DNA from: an uncultured Paracoccaceae bacterium
Lineage (GTDB): Bacteria; Pseudomonadota; Alphaproteobacteria; Rhodobacterales; Rhodobacteraceae
DNA: 64,000 bases
Reading direction: 5' to 3'
Assembly (NCBI GenBank): GCA_947501355.1
Contig: CANMVA010000001.1
Coordinates: 1,124,001-1,188,000 of the forward strand
The notes beneath the pieces are model-generated. The model had not been told where the DNA came from. It searched no databases and saw nothing but the letters and a program-made list of their open reading frames with translations. Every line of letters begins with the position of its first letter. Position 1 is the stretch's first letter. Positions 46,822 through 56,243 of this stretch are shown one piece after another. Both the position numbers and the translations under genes were made by a program.

Positions 46822-47562
46822 ATGAGTAAGACGATCCTCATCAGTGGCGGCTCGCGCGGGATTGGCCGCGCGACGGCGGTTTTGGCCTCTCGGAAAGGCT
46901 GGGATGTTGCGTTTACCTATCGCGCGGACGCAGAGGCGGCGCGGCAGACCGTGGGCGAGGTCGAGGCTTTGGGCGGAAAGACTTTGGCGATTCAAGGGGA
47001 TGCCGCACTTGAGGCGGATGTGTTGCGGACGTTCGATGCCGCCTATGATGCGTTCGGCAGGCTTGACGCGGTTGTGGTCAATGCGGGGATCGTCGGGCCT
47101 GCTTTGCCATTGGCCGACATGTCCGTAGAGCGGCTGGAGCGCATGTTTGACACCAATATTCTGGGGGCAGTTTTGTTCGCGCGCGAGGCTGCGCGGCGCT
47201 TGCCGGATGCGGCAGACGGTGGCGCGATCGTATTCGTGTCCTCGGCAGCGGCGCGGTTGGGTTCTCCGTTCGAGTATGTGGATTACGCGGCCAGCAAAGG
47301 GGCCATCGACACGTTGACGCTGGGTCTGTCGAAGGAATTGGCAGGGCAGAGCATTCGGGTCAACGCCGTGCGTCCCGGCCTGATCGAGACAGAGATTCAC
47401 GCAAGTGGCGGCCAGCCTGATCGCGCGCAACGGCTGGGACATAACGTGCCGATGCAGCGCCCTGGATCTGCAGAGGAGGTCGCGGAAGCGATCGTGTGGC
47501 TGTGCAGTGACGAGGCATCTTACTGCACGGGCGCTCTGCTTGATGTGGCGGGCGGGCGTTAA
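46822..47562 (+). CDS. SDR family oxidoreductase (FabG-like)
   Basis: The 246-residue enzyme has SGGSRGIGR (8-16), Ser140/141, YAASK (155-159) and a C-terminal GALLDVAGGR. It is close to 3-oxoacyl reductases and glucose-dehydrogenase-like SDRs; its substrate is unknown. It follows the GFA gene by 17 bases and may be in one transcript with it. Confidence 0.92.
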   Translation: MSKTILISGGSRGIGRATAVLASRKGWDVAFTYRADAEAARQTVGEVEALGGKTLAIQGDAALEADVLRTFDAAYDAFGRLDAVVVNAGIVGPALPLADMSVERLERMFDTNILGAVLFAREAARRLPDAADGGAIVFVSSAAARLGSPFEYVDYAASKGAIDTLTLGLSKELAGQSIRVNAVRPGLIETEIHASGGQPDRAQRLGHNVPMQRPGSAEEVAEAIVWLCSDEASYCTGALLDVAGGR

Positions 47563-47570
47563 GCCATCTC

Positions 47571-47609
47571 AAAAAGAAAAAAGCCGCCATCCCGGTTGGG
47601 ATTGGCGGC
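47571..47609 (-). terminator. Rho-independent terminator for the 48-residue gene
   Basis: On the minus strand GCCGCCAATCCC pairs with GGGATGGCGGC (one bulged base) and is followed by TTTTTTCTTTTT. It also faces the end of the SDR gene. Confidence 0.85.
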
Positions 47610-47658
47610 AAGATGAGCGGCGTGCAGGGAGGTGCCACGCCGTTGGGAAACCTCTGCC

Positions 47659-47805
47659 CTAGGCGGTGACGCGTTTTGCGGTTTGGGGCACCTTGCGCTT
47701 GGCGATGAAAGCGGCGCGCGTTGTGCCGCGTTCCCACGGCATCTTGGTTGTCACCTTGGCCGCGTCCTGAATCGTTTTCGTGATCCACGTCTTTTTCGTC
47801 TTCAT
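47659..47805 (-). CDS. Small basic protein, 48 aa
   Basis: An ATG at 47805 opens a 48-residue frame beginning MKTKKTWITKTIQDAAKV and ending QTAKRVTA. It has 10 Lys and 4 Arg, no membrane segment, and a GAAAGG ribosome site. A strong terminator lies 50 bases past the stop on the same strand, which marks this as a real transcript. No function is recognised; the charge suggests nucleic-acid or ribosome contact. Confidence 0.75.
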   Translation of the reverse strand: MKTKKTWITKTIQDAAKVTTKMPWERGTTRAAFIAKRKVPQTAKRVTA

Positions 47806-47840
47806 CGTCTGATGCCTTTCCGGTCTGCCACGGTCCTAGC

Positions 47841-47879
47841 GTCTCAAGGTTGCGGCTTGGTTAATCGCTCTGTTGAGAC
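47841..47879. promoter_or_regulatory. Inverted repeat upstream of the 48-residue gene
   Basis: GTCTCAA (47841-47847) and TTGAGAC (47873-47879), 25 bases apart. It is 36 bases upstream of the start at 47805. The rest of the 47806-48054 gap shows no gene. Confidence 0.3.
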
Positions 47880-48054
47880 AGGTATGACGGGCCAATCGGG
47901 CGAGGTTTTGGCGAAAAGAGAAAAACTTTAGATAATTTTGCGGTGCATTGTGGCGAACGGCGAAACAATGGGGGCGCTGAAAACAAGGGGTTCGTGCGCT
48001 TGCGCGGCGATCTGTGCTGCTGCGGACGCCCTACTGCTGCCTTATTCAGACCCG

Positions 48055-48813
48055 CTACAGCCGGATCGTCGAAATAAGCCGCCCGTAATCCGCTTCCTTG
48101 GCGTGTGTGCTGCGGCGGTACGAAAAGAATCGCTTGGGATCTGAATAGGTGCAATGGCGCGTCCATTCCGCCGTGCCGACGCCCGCTTCGCGCAGACGGT
48201 GCAGCCCGAAGGCGGGCAGATCGAACTGCATCCGGTCGTCCTTGCCGCCCGCAAAAAAGCGTGCGTAGTCCGGGTCGTGGTCCAGAAACATCTCGAAGAA
48301 ATCGGGACCAACCTCATAGGCGCGTTGACTGATCGAGGGGCCGATCACCGCGGTGATGTCGGACCGGATGGCGCCTTCGGCTTCCATGGCGGCGACCGTG
48401 GCCTCCAACACGCCGTCCAGCGCACCTTTCCAGCCCGCATGGGCTGCGCCGATCACACCTGCCTTATGGTCCGCAAACAGCACCGGCTGGCAATCAGCCG
48501 TCAGAATGCCCAACGCGACACCCGGCGTTTTCGTGACCATCGCGTCCGCGGGCGGCGTTTGCCCGTTGATCGGGCCTTGCACGGCGACAACGTCCGGCGA
48601 ATGCACCTGATAGACCGACACCAGCTGATCGGGGGCGACCTCCATGGCTTGCGCCACACGCGTGCGGTTGATCTTGACGATGTCATGCTGGTCAGACGAG
48701 CCATAGCCGCAATTCAGCCCGGCAAAGACCCCCGACGATGCGCCACCCTTGCGGGTGAAAAACCCGTGGGTCACGTCACCAAGGCTGTCAGATGTCAGAA
48801 TTTCGAGCGTCAT
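48055..48813 (-). CDS. pgeF: Peptidoglycan editing factor PgeF (laccase-domain protein)
   Basis: The 252-residue protein belongs to the YfiH/PgeF family, which cleaves wrongly placed residues from the peptidoglycan peptide. Metal ligands are H71 (VYQVHS), C108 (LTADCQP) and H125 (AAHAGWKG). The start overlaps the methyltransferase stop in ATGA, so it is the third gene of the lgt operon. Confidence 0.95.
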   Translation of the reverse strand: MTLEILTSDSLGDVTHGFFTRKGGASSGVFAGLNCGYGSSDQHDIVKINRTRVAQAMEVAPDQLVSVYQVHSPDVVAVQGPINGQTPPADAMVTKTPGVALGILTADCQPVLFADHKAGVIGAAHAGWKGALDGVLEATVAAMEAEGAIRSDITAVIGPSISQRAYEVGPDFFEMFLDHDPDYARFFAGGKDDRMQFDLPAFGLHRLREAGVGTAEWTRHCTYSDPKRFFSYRRSTHAKEADYGRLISTIRL

Positions 48814-49865
48814 GGTTCCAGTCCGGCGGGTGGTGGCTGCCCGGTGGGATACAGCCCCAGCACTTTGAACAAGGTTCCCATTTCTGACGGGTGGGTCAAG
48901 CGGCGATGTGCGGCGATGTGGCTGTCCAGCGCAGCCCCGCTCAGATTTCGCGCAAGCGCTTGGGCGCGGGGCGTGATGCCCAGCCGTTCCAGCCAGACGC
49001 CTTGCGGGGTGAGGCGCGTGTGGGCGCAGGGGGCGGCTTGCGCCAGCGCTTCGAAATCCACATGGGCAGTGAGGTCGGCTTGCCCGGGGTTGGCCAGCGG
49101 ATCGGTGGGGGCGTGATCGGTCAGTGCCTGCAGCGTGTCGCCCAGCGAACGCCAGTCGCCATAGTCGATGATCAGGGCCGCACCGCCATGGGTCGCGATG
49201 CGGGTCCCGATTTCGGCCATGATCGGCGTGGCAGCAGGGCAAATCTCGACCAGATCGCCATCGCGCGTGTCCTCAAGTCGGTATGTGAGCGCCTCTTGCG
49301 GGATGCGGTCGGTGAGGCCAAAGGCCAAGGCATCGTCCTGCAGGCCGACGCGCTTTTCGCGCCACCCTGCGCCGTCGCGTTGGAATTGGCGAATGGGCAG
49401 GGCGTCGAAGAACTCGTTTGCGATGAGGTAGAGTGGCTGGTCGGGCAGATCGCTGATCGTCTCGATATGGCGGGCTTGGGGAATCGCGGTCGTCTGCTGG
49501 TCTCGTAGGCTAGGGGAGGCCTCCAGCAGCACGATATCAGCCGCCTCATGAAACCCTAGCACAGACTTGGTGGCGCGCCAGGCATCGGCCATCAACGTGC
49601 CGCGACCGGGGCCAAGCTCGGCCAGCGTAAAGCGGTCAGGTGCGCCCTGATCGAGCCAAGTCTGCGCGAGGGCGAGGCCCACAAGCTCACCGAACATCTG
49701 AGAGATTTCAGGCGCGGTGATGAAGTCACCTTCTGCGCCAAAGGCTTGCCCCGTGGTGTAATAGCCGTGAGTCGGGTGCAGCAAGCAGGTCGTCATATAC
49801 TCCGCGAGGCTCATGGGGCCATTGGCGCGGATCTGGGCGATCAGTTCGGCCTTCAAAGCCGTCAT
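48810..49865 (-). CDS. SAM-dependent methyltransferase, MidA/NDUFAF7-like
   Basis: The 351-residue protein matches COG1565, the MidA/NDUFAF7 family. In mitochondria NDUFAF7 methylates an Arg of complex I subunit NDUFS2, so this homologue may act on NuoD; that is inference. [16 protein letters not shown] (about 78-93) is the SAM-binding loop and [23 protein letters not shown] (about 33-55) the family start. It overlaps both neighbours by four bases (lgt upstream, pgeF downstream). Confidence 0.92.
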   Translation of the reverse strand: MTALKAELIAQIRANGPMSLAEYMTTCLLHPTHGYYTTGQAFGAEGDFITAPEISQMFGELVGLALAQTWLDQGAPDRFTLAELGPGRGTLMADAWRATKSVLGFHEAADIVLLEASPSLRDQQTTAIPQARHIETISDLPDQPLYLIANEFFDALPIRQFQRDGAGWREKRVGLQDDALAFGLTDRIPQEALTYRLEDTRDGDLVEICPAATPIMAEIGTRIATHGGAALIIDYGDWRSLGDTLQALTDHAPTDPLANPGQADLTAHVDFEALAQAAPCAHTRLTPQGVWLERLGITPRAQALARNLSGAALDSHIAAHRRLTHPSEMGTLFKVLGLYPTGQPPPAGLEP

Positions 49866-50755
49866 GGGCCTGCCTTGCGGCGCCGCGTCCAGAGCATCAG
49901 AACGATGCCGACGGCAATCATCGGGATCGACAGAAGCTGACCCATCGACAGGCCAAACTCACCCAGACGTACGACGTATCCGAAGGGATTTGCCATGGTG
50001 ATGTATTGCGCATCTGCCTGTCGGAAAAGCTCCACGAAAAAGCGGGCAGCACCATAGCCTGCAAAGAAAAGCCCGGTCAGAAAAGCGGGCCTTTGAAGGG
50101 CTCCGCGGCGATATGCGAGGTAAAGCAGGACCGCGCCCAAAAGCGCGCCTTCCAGCAGCGCCTCGTATAGCTGCGACGGGTGGCGGGCGCAGAGCCCGAC
50201 GACGTCAGGGCAATCCTGCGCGGCCGCGCCGGGGAAGATGACGCCCCATGGCAGGTCGGTGGGGCGGCCCCAAAGCTCGGCATTGATGAAATTAGCGATC
50301 CGGCCCAGGAAAATCGCAGGTGGCGTGGCGATGGCCAGCGCGTCTGCAAGGTTCCACAGCGGGATTTTGTGCTTCCAGCAAAACCACATAATGACCGCGA
50401 CGACGCCCAGAAAGCCGCCATGGAACGCCATTCCGCCTTGCCAGATCATCGGAATCTCAAGCGGGTTTTGCAGGTAATATCCGGGCTGATAGAACAGCAC
50501 AAAGCCAAGGCGGCCGCCGATAATCACGCCCAAGATCACCCAAGTCAGCAGATCGTCGATCTGTTCGCGGGTCATGAGCGGTGCCTCGCGCCCCCAGATC
50601 GCGGGGCGCGCGCAGGCGTGGATCACGATGCGCCACCCGATCAGGATGCCGACGATATAGGCCAACGCATACCAGCGCAGAGCCAGTTCAAACCCTCCGA
50701 TGGAGATCGAGAAAACCTCAGGGCTCAGGTTCGGGAAAGGGATCGCTGCCAACAT
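49862..50755 (-). CDS. lgt: Prolipoprotein diacylglyceryl transferase
   Basis: The 297-residue inner-membrane enzyme attaches diacylglycerol to the lipobox cysteine of prelipoproteins. It has about seven membrane segments, [11 protein letters not shown] (with the essential His) and [16 protein letters not shown] containing the conserved Arg and Asn. The ATG at 50755 starts MLAAIPFP; a TTG 36 bases upstream is less likely. It begins an operon with the methyltransferase and pgeF. Several lipoproteins in this window would be its substrates. Confidence 0.96.
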   Translation of the reverse strand: MLAAIPFPNLSPEVFSISIGGFELALRWYALAYIVGILIGWRIVIHACARPAIWGREAPLMTREQIDDLLTWVILGVIIGGRLGFVLFYQPGYYLQNPLEIPMIWQGGMAFHGGFLGVVAVIMWFCWKHKIPLWNLADALAIATPPAIFLGRIANFINAELWGRPTDLPWGVIFPGAAAQDCPDVVGLCARHPSQLYEALLEGALLGAVLLYLAYRRGALQRPAFLTGLFFAGYGAARFFVELFRQADAQYITMANPFGYVVRLGEFGLSMGQLLSIPMIAVGIVLMLWTRRRKAGP

Positions 50756-50850
50756 GGGCGCGATGTGTTCAGCCCCCTGCGGCGAAGTCAACCTTGAGAA
50801 TGGCGTCCGAGAGGCCCATATAGATCACAACTTGGAACAAAGGTGCTGAC

Positions 50851-51096
50851 ATGCAGACCCGCAACAAAATCATGGATGATATCTCGCAGCTGATGACCAA
50901 TGCGATGGGCGTGGCGCAGGGTGCAAAGGACGAGGCGGAAACGGCGATGAAATCGCTGGTGGACCGCTGGCTGGCAGATCGCGATTTCGTCACCCGCGAA
51001 GAGTTTGATGCCGTGCGCGCGATGGCGCAGAAGGCGCGCGAAGAGAACGCATCGCTGATGGCGCGGATTGAGGCGCTGGAAGCCAAAAAGAAATAA
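50851..51096 (+). CDS. ubiK: Ubiquinone biosynthesis accessory factor UbiK
   Basis: The 81-residue protein matches the BMFP/YqiC family, now UbiK: amphipathic MDDISQLMTNAMGVAQGAKDE, then a coiled coil ending LMARIEALEAKKK. UbiK helps UbiJ organise the ubiquinone complex. It is divergent from lgt, as usual in this group, and ends in a good terminator. Confidence 0.93.
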   Translation: MQTRNKIMDDISQLMTNAMGVAQGAKDEAETAMKSLVDRWLADRDFVTREEFDAVRAMAQKAREENASLMARIEALEAKKK

Positions 51097-51117
51097 CCGG
51101 CCTCAGATGTCGGGTGG

Positions 51118-51142
51118 AAGGCGTCCTTCGGGGCGCCTTTTT
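51118..51142 (+). terminator. Rho-independent terminator of ubiK
   Basis: AAGGCGTCC pairs with GGGCGCCTT (nine pairs, one G-T) around TTCG and is followed by TTTC. Confidence 0.85.
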
Positions 51143-51167
51143 CATGTGTAGAGGCGCGTGATGGAAC

Positions 51168-52373
51168 TTAGCTGGAGGCATGCCCACGCAGGCGAAAGAC
51201 CAGTGGCAACATGATCCCCACCAGAAGCGCCGAGAAAAGAAACGGGGCGCCGGGCAGATAGATCCCCTCCTCATCGACGGAGGCCTGAAAGAGCATCGTC
51301 ATGAAAAGGGGCGACAGGACCGCAGCCACCGAGGACAGGGATGCAATCACCCCCTGCACGATCCCTTGCCGGTCGTCTGCGACTTGATTTGAAGTCATGG
51401 CTGTCAACAAGGCCGGCACGAGATCAGACAAGGCGGCCAGCACCAGGAAGATCACCAGCGCGACAACTGTTCCGGTAAAGCCGAACCCGATCATGCCGAT
51501 CAATGCGGCGGCCATTCCCAGCATCAGGGTGCGGAAATCTCCGATCCATCTGATGAGGACTGGCATCAGCCCCGCCTGGACCAGCGCCAGCAGGACCCCG
51601 TAGGCCGCAAGCGACAGCCCGATATAAAGCGTTGGCCAATCAAAGACCTCGCGCGTCCAGAACGCCCATAGTGTCGGGTAGACCATATTGGCGAACTCGA
51701 AAATGAAGATGCACAGAAGGGGCACCGCAAGGCCTTGCATGCGGAACGCATCAAAAATGGATTTGAACGGATTTAGGTCGCGCTTGCCGAAGGGACGTCG
51801 CTTCTCGGGCGGCAGGCTCTCAGGCAGCACGAAGATGCCGAAAATGGCGTTGGCGGCTGACAGGCCCGCTGCGATCCAGAAAGGTGCAGAGAGGCTGATT
51901 TCGGCCGCGATCCCGCCGATGGCCGGGCCAAGGACGAAGCCGATCCCGAAGGCCGCCCCGATCAGGCCAAAGTTTGCCGCCTTTTCCTGCGGGGTGGAGA
52001 TATCCGCGATATAGGCGGTGGCCGTGATGTAGGTCGCCCCGGCTAGACCGGCCAATGTCCGGCCCAGAAGCAGCAGCCAGAACGTGTCGGCCAAAGCCAT
52101 GATCACATAGTCCACCGCCAGCATGACAAGTGCTGCGATCAGGATCGGCCGCCGTCCGAACGCATCCGAGATGCTGCCCACGATGGGGCCGCACAGAAAC
52201 AGCGCCCCGGCATAGGCGGCCATCAACAGCCCGCCCCAGAACGCGCCTTGTCCGGTATCGCCTGCGCCGACACGGTCCATCAGGTCGGGCATGATCGGGA
52301 ACACGATGCCGATTCCAATGGCGTCGATCATCAGGGTGATTAGAACGAAAGTGATGGCCCGGCTTTTGAACAT
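51168..52373 (-). CDS. MFS transporter, TetA/TCR type
   Basis: The 401-residue protein has 12 membrane helices. GSISDAFGRRPIL (about 67-79) is the MFS motif A, and the pattern as a whole matches drug:proton antiporters of the TetA group. Whether it exports tetracycline is unknown; most chromosomal homologues have other substrates. A 17-base palindrome 10-26 bases upstream looks like an operator for a TetR-type repressor, but no tetR lies in the window. Confidence 0.9.
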   Translation of the reverse strand: MFKSRAITFVLITLMIDAIGIGIVFPIMPDLMDRVGAGDTGQGAFWGGLLMAAYAGALFLCGPIVGSISDAFGRRPILIAALVMLAVDYVIMALADTFWLLLLGRTLAGLAGATYITATAYIADISTPQEKAANFGLIGAAFGIGFVLGPAIGGIAAEISLSAPFWIAAGLSAANAIFGIFVLPESLPPEKRRPFGKRDLNPFKSIFDAFRMQGLAVPLLCIFIFEFANMVYPTLWAFWTREVFDWPTLYIGLSLAAYGVLLALVQAGLMPVLIRWIGDFRTLMLGMAAALIGMIGFGFTGTVVALVIFLVLAALSDLVPALLTAMTSNQVADDRQGIVQGVIASLSSVAAVLSPLFMTMLFQASVDEEGIYLPGAPFLFSALLVGIMLPLVFRLRGHASS

Positions 52374-52382
52374 AGCGCTCTA

Positions 52383-52399
52383 TCGGACGGGCCGTCCGA
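52383..52399. promoter_or_regulatory. Palindrome upstream of the MFS gene
   Basis: TCGGACGG-G-CCGTCCGA: perfect eight-base arms and a single central base. It lies just upstream of the start, where a TetR-type repressor would block transcription. The perfect symmetry is direct; the regulator is inferred. Confidence 0.5.
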
Positions 52400-52429
52400 C
52401 AAAGCAAGCGCGGGATTTTGCGGTGCGCC

Positions 52430-53608
52430 TTAGAGCCCGTCGCTGAACTCATCCACCAAGGATTGCACCACCGCTTTCAACGCCTCATCATCCGACGCGC
52501 CAGCGTCACGCGCACCATGATAGGTCGCCATCTGGCGCTGCGCACTGGTGCCGCGTTTCAGAATGGCGGGCGCATGCTGGACTGCAGTCAGGCAACCTAA
52601 GGCTGCTGCGTGGGGGGTGACCAGTTCTACGAGCTCATCAATCAGTTGCGCGCAGGGCACCACCGCCCCTGCGCCAAAGTCGATCAGCCCTTCTGTCAGG
52701 CCATAGCGCTGCGCGCGCCAGCGATTTTCCTCGACCAGAAAACGGTCATACTGACGCCAGCGCTTGTTCTCGCGGCGCAGCACGTAAAGCATCCGCATCA
52801 GGCTTTGGGTGAGGGCGGCAATCGTGATCGTCTCGTCAATCGTGGGCGAGACATCGCAGATGCGCGACTCCAGCGTCGGAAACCGCGCCGAGGGCCGCAG
52901 GTCCCACCAGATTTTGGTGGCGTCTTCAACGATCCCGGCCTTGATGATCGTCTGGATGGAGCGCTCATACTCCGAAAAGCTGGAAAACTGTGGTGGCAGG
53001 CCGGTGCGGGGCAGGTTGTCGAAGACAGTCAGACGGTAGGAATGCAGCCCCGTCTCGCGCCCTTCCCAGAAGGGGGAGGACGTGGAGAGCGCCAGAAGAT
53101 GTGGCAGGAAATAGGAAAACTGGTTCAGCAGGTCGATCCGCAGGTCGGGATCGTCGATGCCCACATGCACATGCATGCCGCAGATCAGCATTCGGCGCGC
53201 GACACCTGCGAGGTCTTTTTCCAGGTCGCGATAGCGTTCCTTGTCGGTGTGGTCCTGATCCTGCCAATTGGCAAAGGGATGCGTGGCGGCGGCAATCGGG
53301 GCCAGCCCATGGGCCGCACAACAGTTTTTGATCGTGCGGCGCAAATGGGCCAGATCAGCACGCGCATCGTCGATGGTGGCGCAGACACCGGTGCCGACCT
53401 CGATCTGGCATTTCAGAAATTCAGGGCTGACCTGATCGCCCAGTTCTGCCATGCAGGCATCCATCACCTCGGTCGGGGCTTCGACCAGATCGAGCGTGGT
53501 CGCATCGACGACGAGGTATTCCTCTTCGATGCCAAGGGTGAAGGGTGGGTCTTCGGTGCTCACGGAAACGGCTCCTCCCGACGTGAAATCCCTGCTGCGG
53601 CGGGTCAC
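52430..53608 (-). CDS. YbdK-type carboxylate-amine ligase (GCS2 family)
   Basis: The 392-residue ATP-dependent ligase belongs to the glutamate-cysteine ligase 2 family (YbdK). [11 protein letters not shown] (about 25-35) is the nucleotide/metal part; [11 protein letters not shown] (about 143-153) and [19 protein letters not shown] (about 247-265) are further signatures. YbdK has weak Glu-Cys ligase activity; the true product is unclear. It starts at a GTG overlapping the upstream stop (GTGA). Confidence 0.92.
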   Translation of the reverse strand: MTRRSRDFTSGGAVSVSTEDPPFTLGIEEEYLVVDATTLDLVEAPTEVMDACMAELGDQVSPEFLKCQIEVGTGVCATIDDARADLAHLRRTIKNCCAAHGLAPIAAATHPFANWQDQDHTDKERYRDLEKDLAGVARRMLICGMHVHVGIDDPDLRIDLLNQFSYFLPHLLALSTSSPFWEGRETGLHSYRLTVFDNLPRTGLPPQFSSFSEYERSIQTIIKAGIVEDATKIWWDLRPSARFPTLESRICDVSPTIDETITIAALTQSLMRMLYVLRRENKRWRQYDRFLVEENRWRAQRYGLTEGLIDFGAGAVVPCAQLIDELVELVTPHAAALGCLTAVQHAPAILKRGTSAQRQMATYHGARDAGASDDEALKAVVQSLVDEFSDGL

Positions 53609-53838
53609 GCCTTGCGCAAACTGTAGACGCCCTCCGGCAGGTCAAGGGCCGCGGCCAGATCGCGGGCCTGGGCCAGCGACAGGGTGATGACCGACACTTT
53701 GTCGGTGCGCGGGTCGTATTGTTCGACCCGGATCACGTCCTCGAAGGCTTGTACGGACACATCCTCTTGCAGCGGCCCGGTCCCCTCGTCAACGAGGGTG
53801 ACAACGGTCGCGTCGAAATCATGCTCAATGGAAAACAT
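53605..53838 (-). CDS. Conserved hypothetical protein, 77 aa
   Basis: The 77-residue acidic protein starts [18 protein letters not shown] and has no motif I can name. It is soluble, with alternating strands. The stop overlaps the YbdK start (GTGA), so the two are translated together. It may be a small partner of the ligase. Confidence 0.75.
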   Translation of the reverse strand: MFSIEHDFDATVVTLVDEGTGPLQEDVSVQAFEDVIRVEQYDPRTDKVSVITLSLAQARDLAAALDLPEGVYSLRKA

Positions 53839-53876
53839 GTCCGCAGGTTGGGCGATGTGCGCGGACCATGCAAGCC

Positions 53877-54242
53877 CTAGCTGCGCGCTTGGCGTCTGCG
53901 GTGCATCGCGTAAAGCAGCGGGGCCAGCACGTAATCATAAAGCCGCCGGGCCAGCGGACGCACCAGAGGGCGGCGTGTCAGCCGGGCGAGCCAGGCAAAG
54001 CGGGGCATGTCGGCCCAGAGGACCTGGAACGCCTCCAGTCCATCATAGACAACGCCGTCTTTGAGCACATGCAGCCGCCTCGCCGCGTCTTCGGGCGTCA
54101 CACCCCAGCGCGTCAGATCGCTGTCTTGCAGCGCTTCGAACCGCAAAGCCAAAGCCTCGCCTTTCGCATAGCGCGCGTAGCTGTCGATCTCGCGCGAACA
54201 GATCGGGCACTCGCCGTTATAAAGCACTTCTGTATCCGCCAT
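53877..54242 (-). CDS. DCC family thiol-disulfide oxidoreductase-like protein (DUF393)
   Basis: The 121-residue protein has the DUF393 start VLYNGECPICSREID, with C12-x2-C15 in a thioredoxin-like fold, and a C-terminal hydrophobic part (VRPLARRLYDYVLAPLLYAM). The family is named after its conserved D-C-C residues, here N-G-E-C-P-I-C. It may be a membrane-linked redox protein. ATG at 54242 is used; a start 21 bases upstream is less likely. Confidence 0.87.
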   Translation of the reverse strand: MADTEVLYNGECPICSREIDSYARYAKGEALALRFEALQDSDLTRWGVTPEDAARRLHVLKDGVVYDGLEAFQVLWADMPRFAWLARLTRRPLVRPLARRLYDYVLAPLLYAMHRRRQARS

Positions 54243-54355
54243 GGCGGGAGAGATAGGGCGCAACAGGTGCAGGCCAATCCCACAGCTGCGTGATCGCTCT
54301 GGAACGTTTCACGTATTTTGCTAGTTTAAGGGACAGATAACCCGGAGTGCCGCCC

Positions 54356-55096
54356 ATGCGCCTTGCTGCCCTTTTTCTGTTTCCTCTGTTGATCTCCGCC
54401 TGCACGGTGACGACGACGCAAACCGCGCCGTCCTCGAAACCCGCGCCGCAGCAGGAGGCACCGCAAGAGCGCACCGCCCCGCAACAGATCACCCAAGCGG
54501 ATGCGCGGCGCATGGCGCGTAACTTCAGAACTGTCGTGCAGCGGGTCGAGCCCGTGGCCGAACGCGAATGTCGCGCACGCACCCCGCAACAGGATTGCGA
54601 TTTCAAGATCGTGGTGGATGACCGCCCCAATCAGCCGCCCAACGCTTATCAGACGGTCGACAACACCGGGCGACCCATTCTTGCCATGACCGTCGCGCTT
54701 ATCGCGGATGCCCGCAACACTGACGAGCTGGCCTTTGTGCTGGGCCATGAAGCCGCGCATCACATTGCCGAACATCTGGGCCGTCAGCGCCAGAACGCCA
54801 CGGCCGGTGCGCTGGTGTTCGGCAGCCTTGCACAGATCACCGGTGGTGGCTCTCAAGCTGTGGAAAGTGCCACCCGTCTTGGGGCGACCGTGGGCGCGCG
54901 CAGCTATTCCAAGGAGTTCGAGCTTGAAGCGGATGCGCTGGGCACCGTGATCGCGCACAAGGCAGGGTATGATCCTGTGCGCGGGGCGGAGTTCTTCAAC
55001 CGCATCCCTGATCCGGGCAACCGCTTTCTGGGCACGCATCCGCCCAATGCTGACCGTATCAAAACGGTCCGCCGGGTTGCGGCAACGTTGAAGTAA
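54356..55096 (+). CDS. M48 family metalloprotease lipoprotein
   Basis: The 246-residue protein has a lipoprotein signal (lipobox ISAC, Cys16). The zinc motif is HEAAH (132-136), with the third ligand expected at Glu192 in FELEADALG. It resembles LoiP/YcaL-type M48 proteases of the envelope, which degrade misfolded outer-membrane proteins. ATG at 54356 is preferred over a GTG nine bases earlier. Its stop abuts the stop of the convergent membrane gene. Confidence 0.93.
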   Translation: MRLAALFLFPLLISACTVTTTQTAPSSKPAPQQEAPQERTAPQQITQADARRMARNFRTVVQRVEPVAERECRARTPQQDCDFKIVVDDRPNQPPNAYQTVDNTGRPILAMTVALIADARNTDELAFVLGHEAAHHIAEHLGRQRQNATAGALVFGSLAQITGGGSQAVESATRLGATVGARSYSKEFELEADALGTVIAHKAGYDPVRGAEFFNRIPDPGNRFLGTHPPNADRIKTVRRVAATLK

Positions 55097-55384
55097 TCAG
55101 CGGTGGGATGCGTTCTGAGGCGTGCGCTCGCGCAGCCGCACGATCATGCCGCCTGTTGAAATCACGACCCAGAAAATTTGGATCAGGGCTGACGCGAGAT
55201 TGAACGCGACCAACAGGCCCAGCAGCACCATCGCTGCGGCCAGAAAATTCAGCGCGTAATAGGAAAACGCCTTGGACGAGATCATCTCGAAGGTCAGCGC
55301 GAAATAGAGCGTCACATAGATCGCAACGCCGATCAGCCCCGCATTGTGGAACCACCCGGCATGGGTGTCGATAAATACCTGCAC
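55097..55384 (-). CDS. Small membrane protein, CBU_0592-like
   Basis: A 95-residue protein with three membrane helices (AGLIGVAIYVTLYFALTFEM, ALNFLAAAMVLLGLLVAFN, ALIQIFWVVISTGGMIV). A GTG at 55384 follows AGGCGG by seven bases; an ATG at 55426 would add 14 polar residues. The pattern resembles CBU_0592-type membrane proteins of unknown function. Confidence 0.65.
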   Translation of the reverse strand: MQVFIDTHAGWFHNAGLIGVAIYVTLYFALTFEMISSKAFSYYALNFLAAAMVLLGLLVAFNLASALIQIFWVVISTGGMIVRLRERTPQNASHR

Positions 55385-55545
55385 TTTGAAACCGCCTATG
55401 GGTCTTTTTTTGTTATGTGGAATCATGTGCTTGGAAGTGGGGTCCATGTCAAGAGCGCGGTGATTTGATCGACGTCAATGCAATGGCAACCGTTTCGGAT
55501 CAGACTGCGCGGCGTGTTTTGCATGCCTATGATCGGAGATTGAAG

Positions 55546-55800
55546 ATGACCCCCCTCGGTAACCCCCGCACGCATTTCTGGCTGACACTCGGGATGGCCA
55601 AGGCGACGGGCGTAGATCTGAATGCAGCGCTCTATGAGGCGAAGATCACGCGCTCGGACTATAGCGGGCTGATCAACCGATGTCGCGAATGCGCCCATGC
55701 GGAGACATGCGGTGCCATGCTGGGGGGCTGCACCGGACGGCTGGAAAGCGTGCCTGAGTTTTGCTTGAACCGCACAACATTTGAGGGGCTTGCGGCCTGA
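55546..55800 (+). CDS. DUF6455 family protein (copy 1)
   Basis: An 84-residue protein starting MTPLGNPRTHFWLTLGMAKA. The cysteine set C-x2-C-x5-C (RCRECAHAETC) plus a late FC matches that of the gene at 56648, suggesting a small metal- or iron-sulfur-binding domain. The ATG at 55546 has GGAG upstream. Function is unknown; the family is typical of Rhodobacteraceae. Confidence 0.75.
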   Translation: MTPLGNPRTHFWLTLGMAKATGVDLNAALYEAKITRSDYSGLINRCRECAHAETCGAMLGGCTGRLESVPEFCLNRTTFEGLAA

Positions 55801-55877
55801 TCCAGCACGAAAAATCTGGTCTTTGACGGCGTCTTTGCCCTAGTTTGCGGCTCAGACAGTCGAAGGCAACGCATATC

Positions 55878-56243
55878 ATGCTGCAAGAGCAATGGACCCG
55901 GTTTCGCAACCGCTGTGTCTGGTCATGGGAAGGCTGGGTGCATGCCTGGCAGCACGAGCCGTCCCTGCGGCAATGGATTGTCGCGAACCTGATCTCGGGT
56001 GCGTTGGCCCTGTGGTTGCCGCTGGAGCCTGCGGAACGCGCGCTGATTCTGGGTGGCGGCGTGATGGTTCTGGCGGTTGAAATGCTCAACTCCGCGATTG
56101 AACGGGCCGTGGATTACACATCTAAGGAAACCCATCCGTTGGCCAAACAAGCCAAGGACATGGCAAGCGCGGCTGTTGCGATCAGCGCTATTGCGGTCGG
56201 TGTGATGTGGCTTGTTCTCCTCTACGATCTTGCGACAGCTTGA
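55878..56243 (+). CDS. dgkA: Diacylglycerol kinase
   Basis: The 121-residue inner-membrane enzyme phosphorylates diacylglycerol for phospholipid recycling. Three helices and the catalytic stretch VMVLAVEMLNSAIERAVD are clear. The ATG at 55878 fits the family length. Its 3' end overlaps the YigZ frame by 32 bases. Confidence 0.93.
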   Translation: MLQEQWTRFRNRCVWSWEGWVHAWQHEPSLRQWIVANLISGALALWLPLEPAERALILGGGVMVLAVEMLNSAIERAVDYTSKETHPLAKQAKDMASAAVAISAIAVGVMWLVLLYDLATA

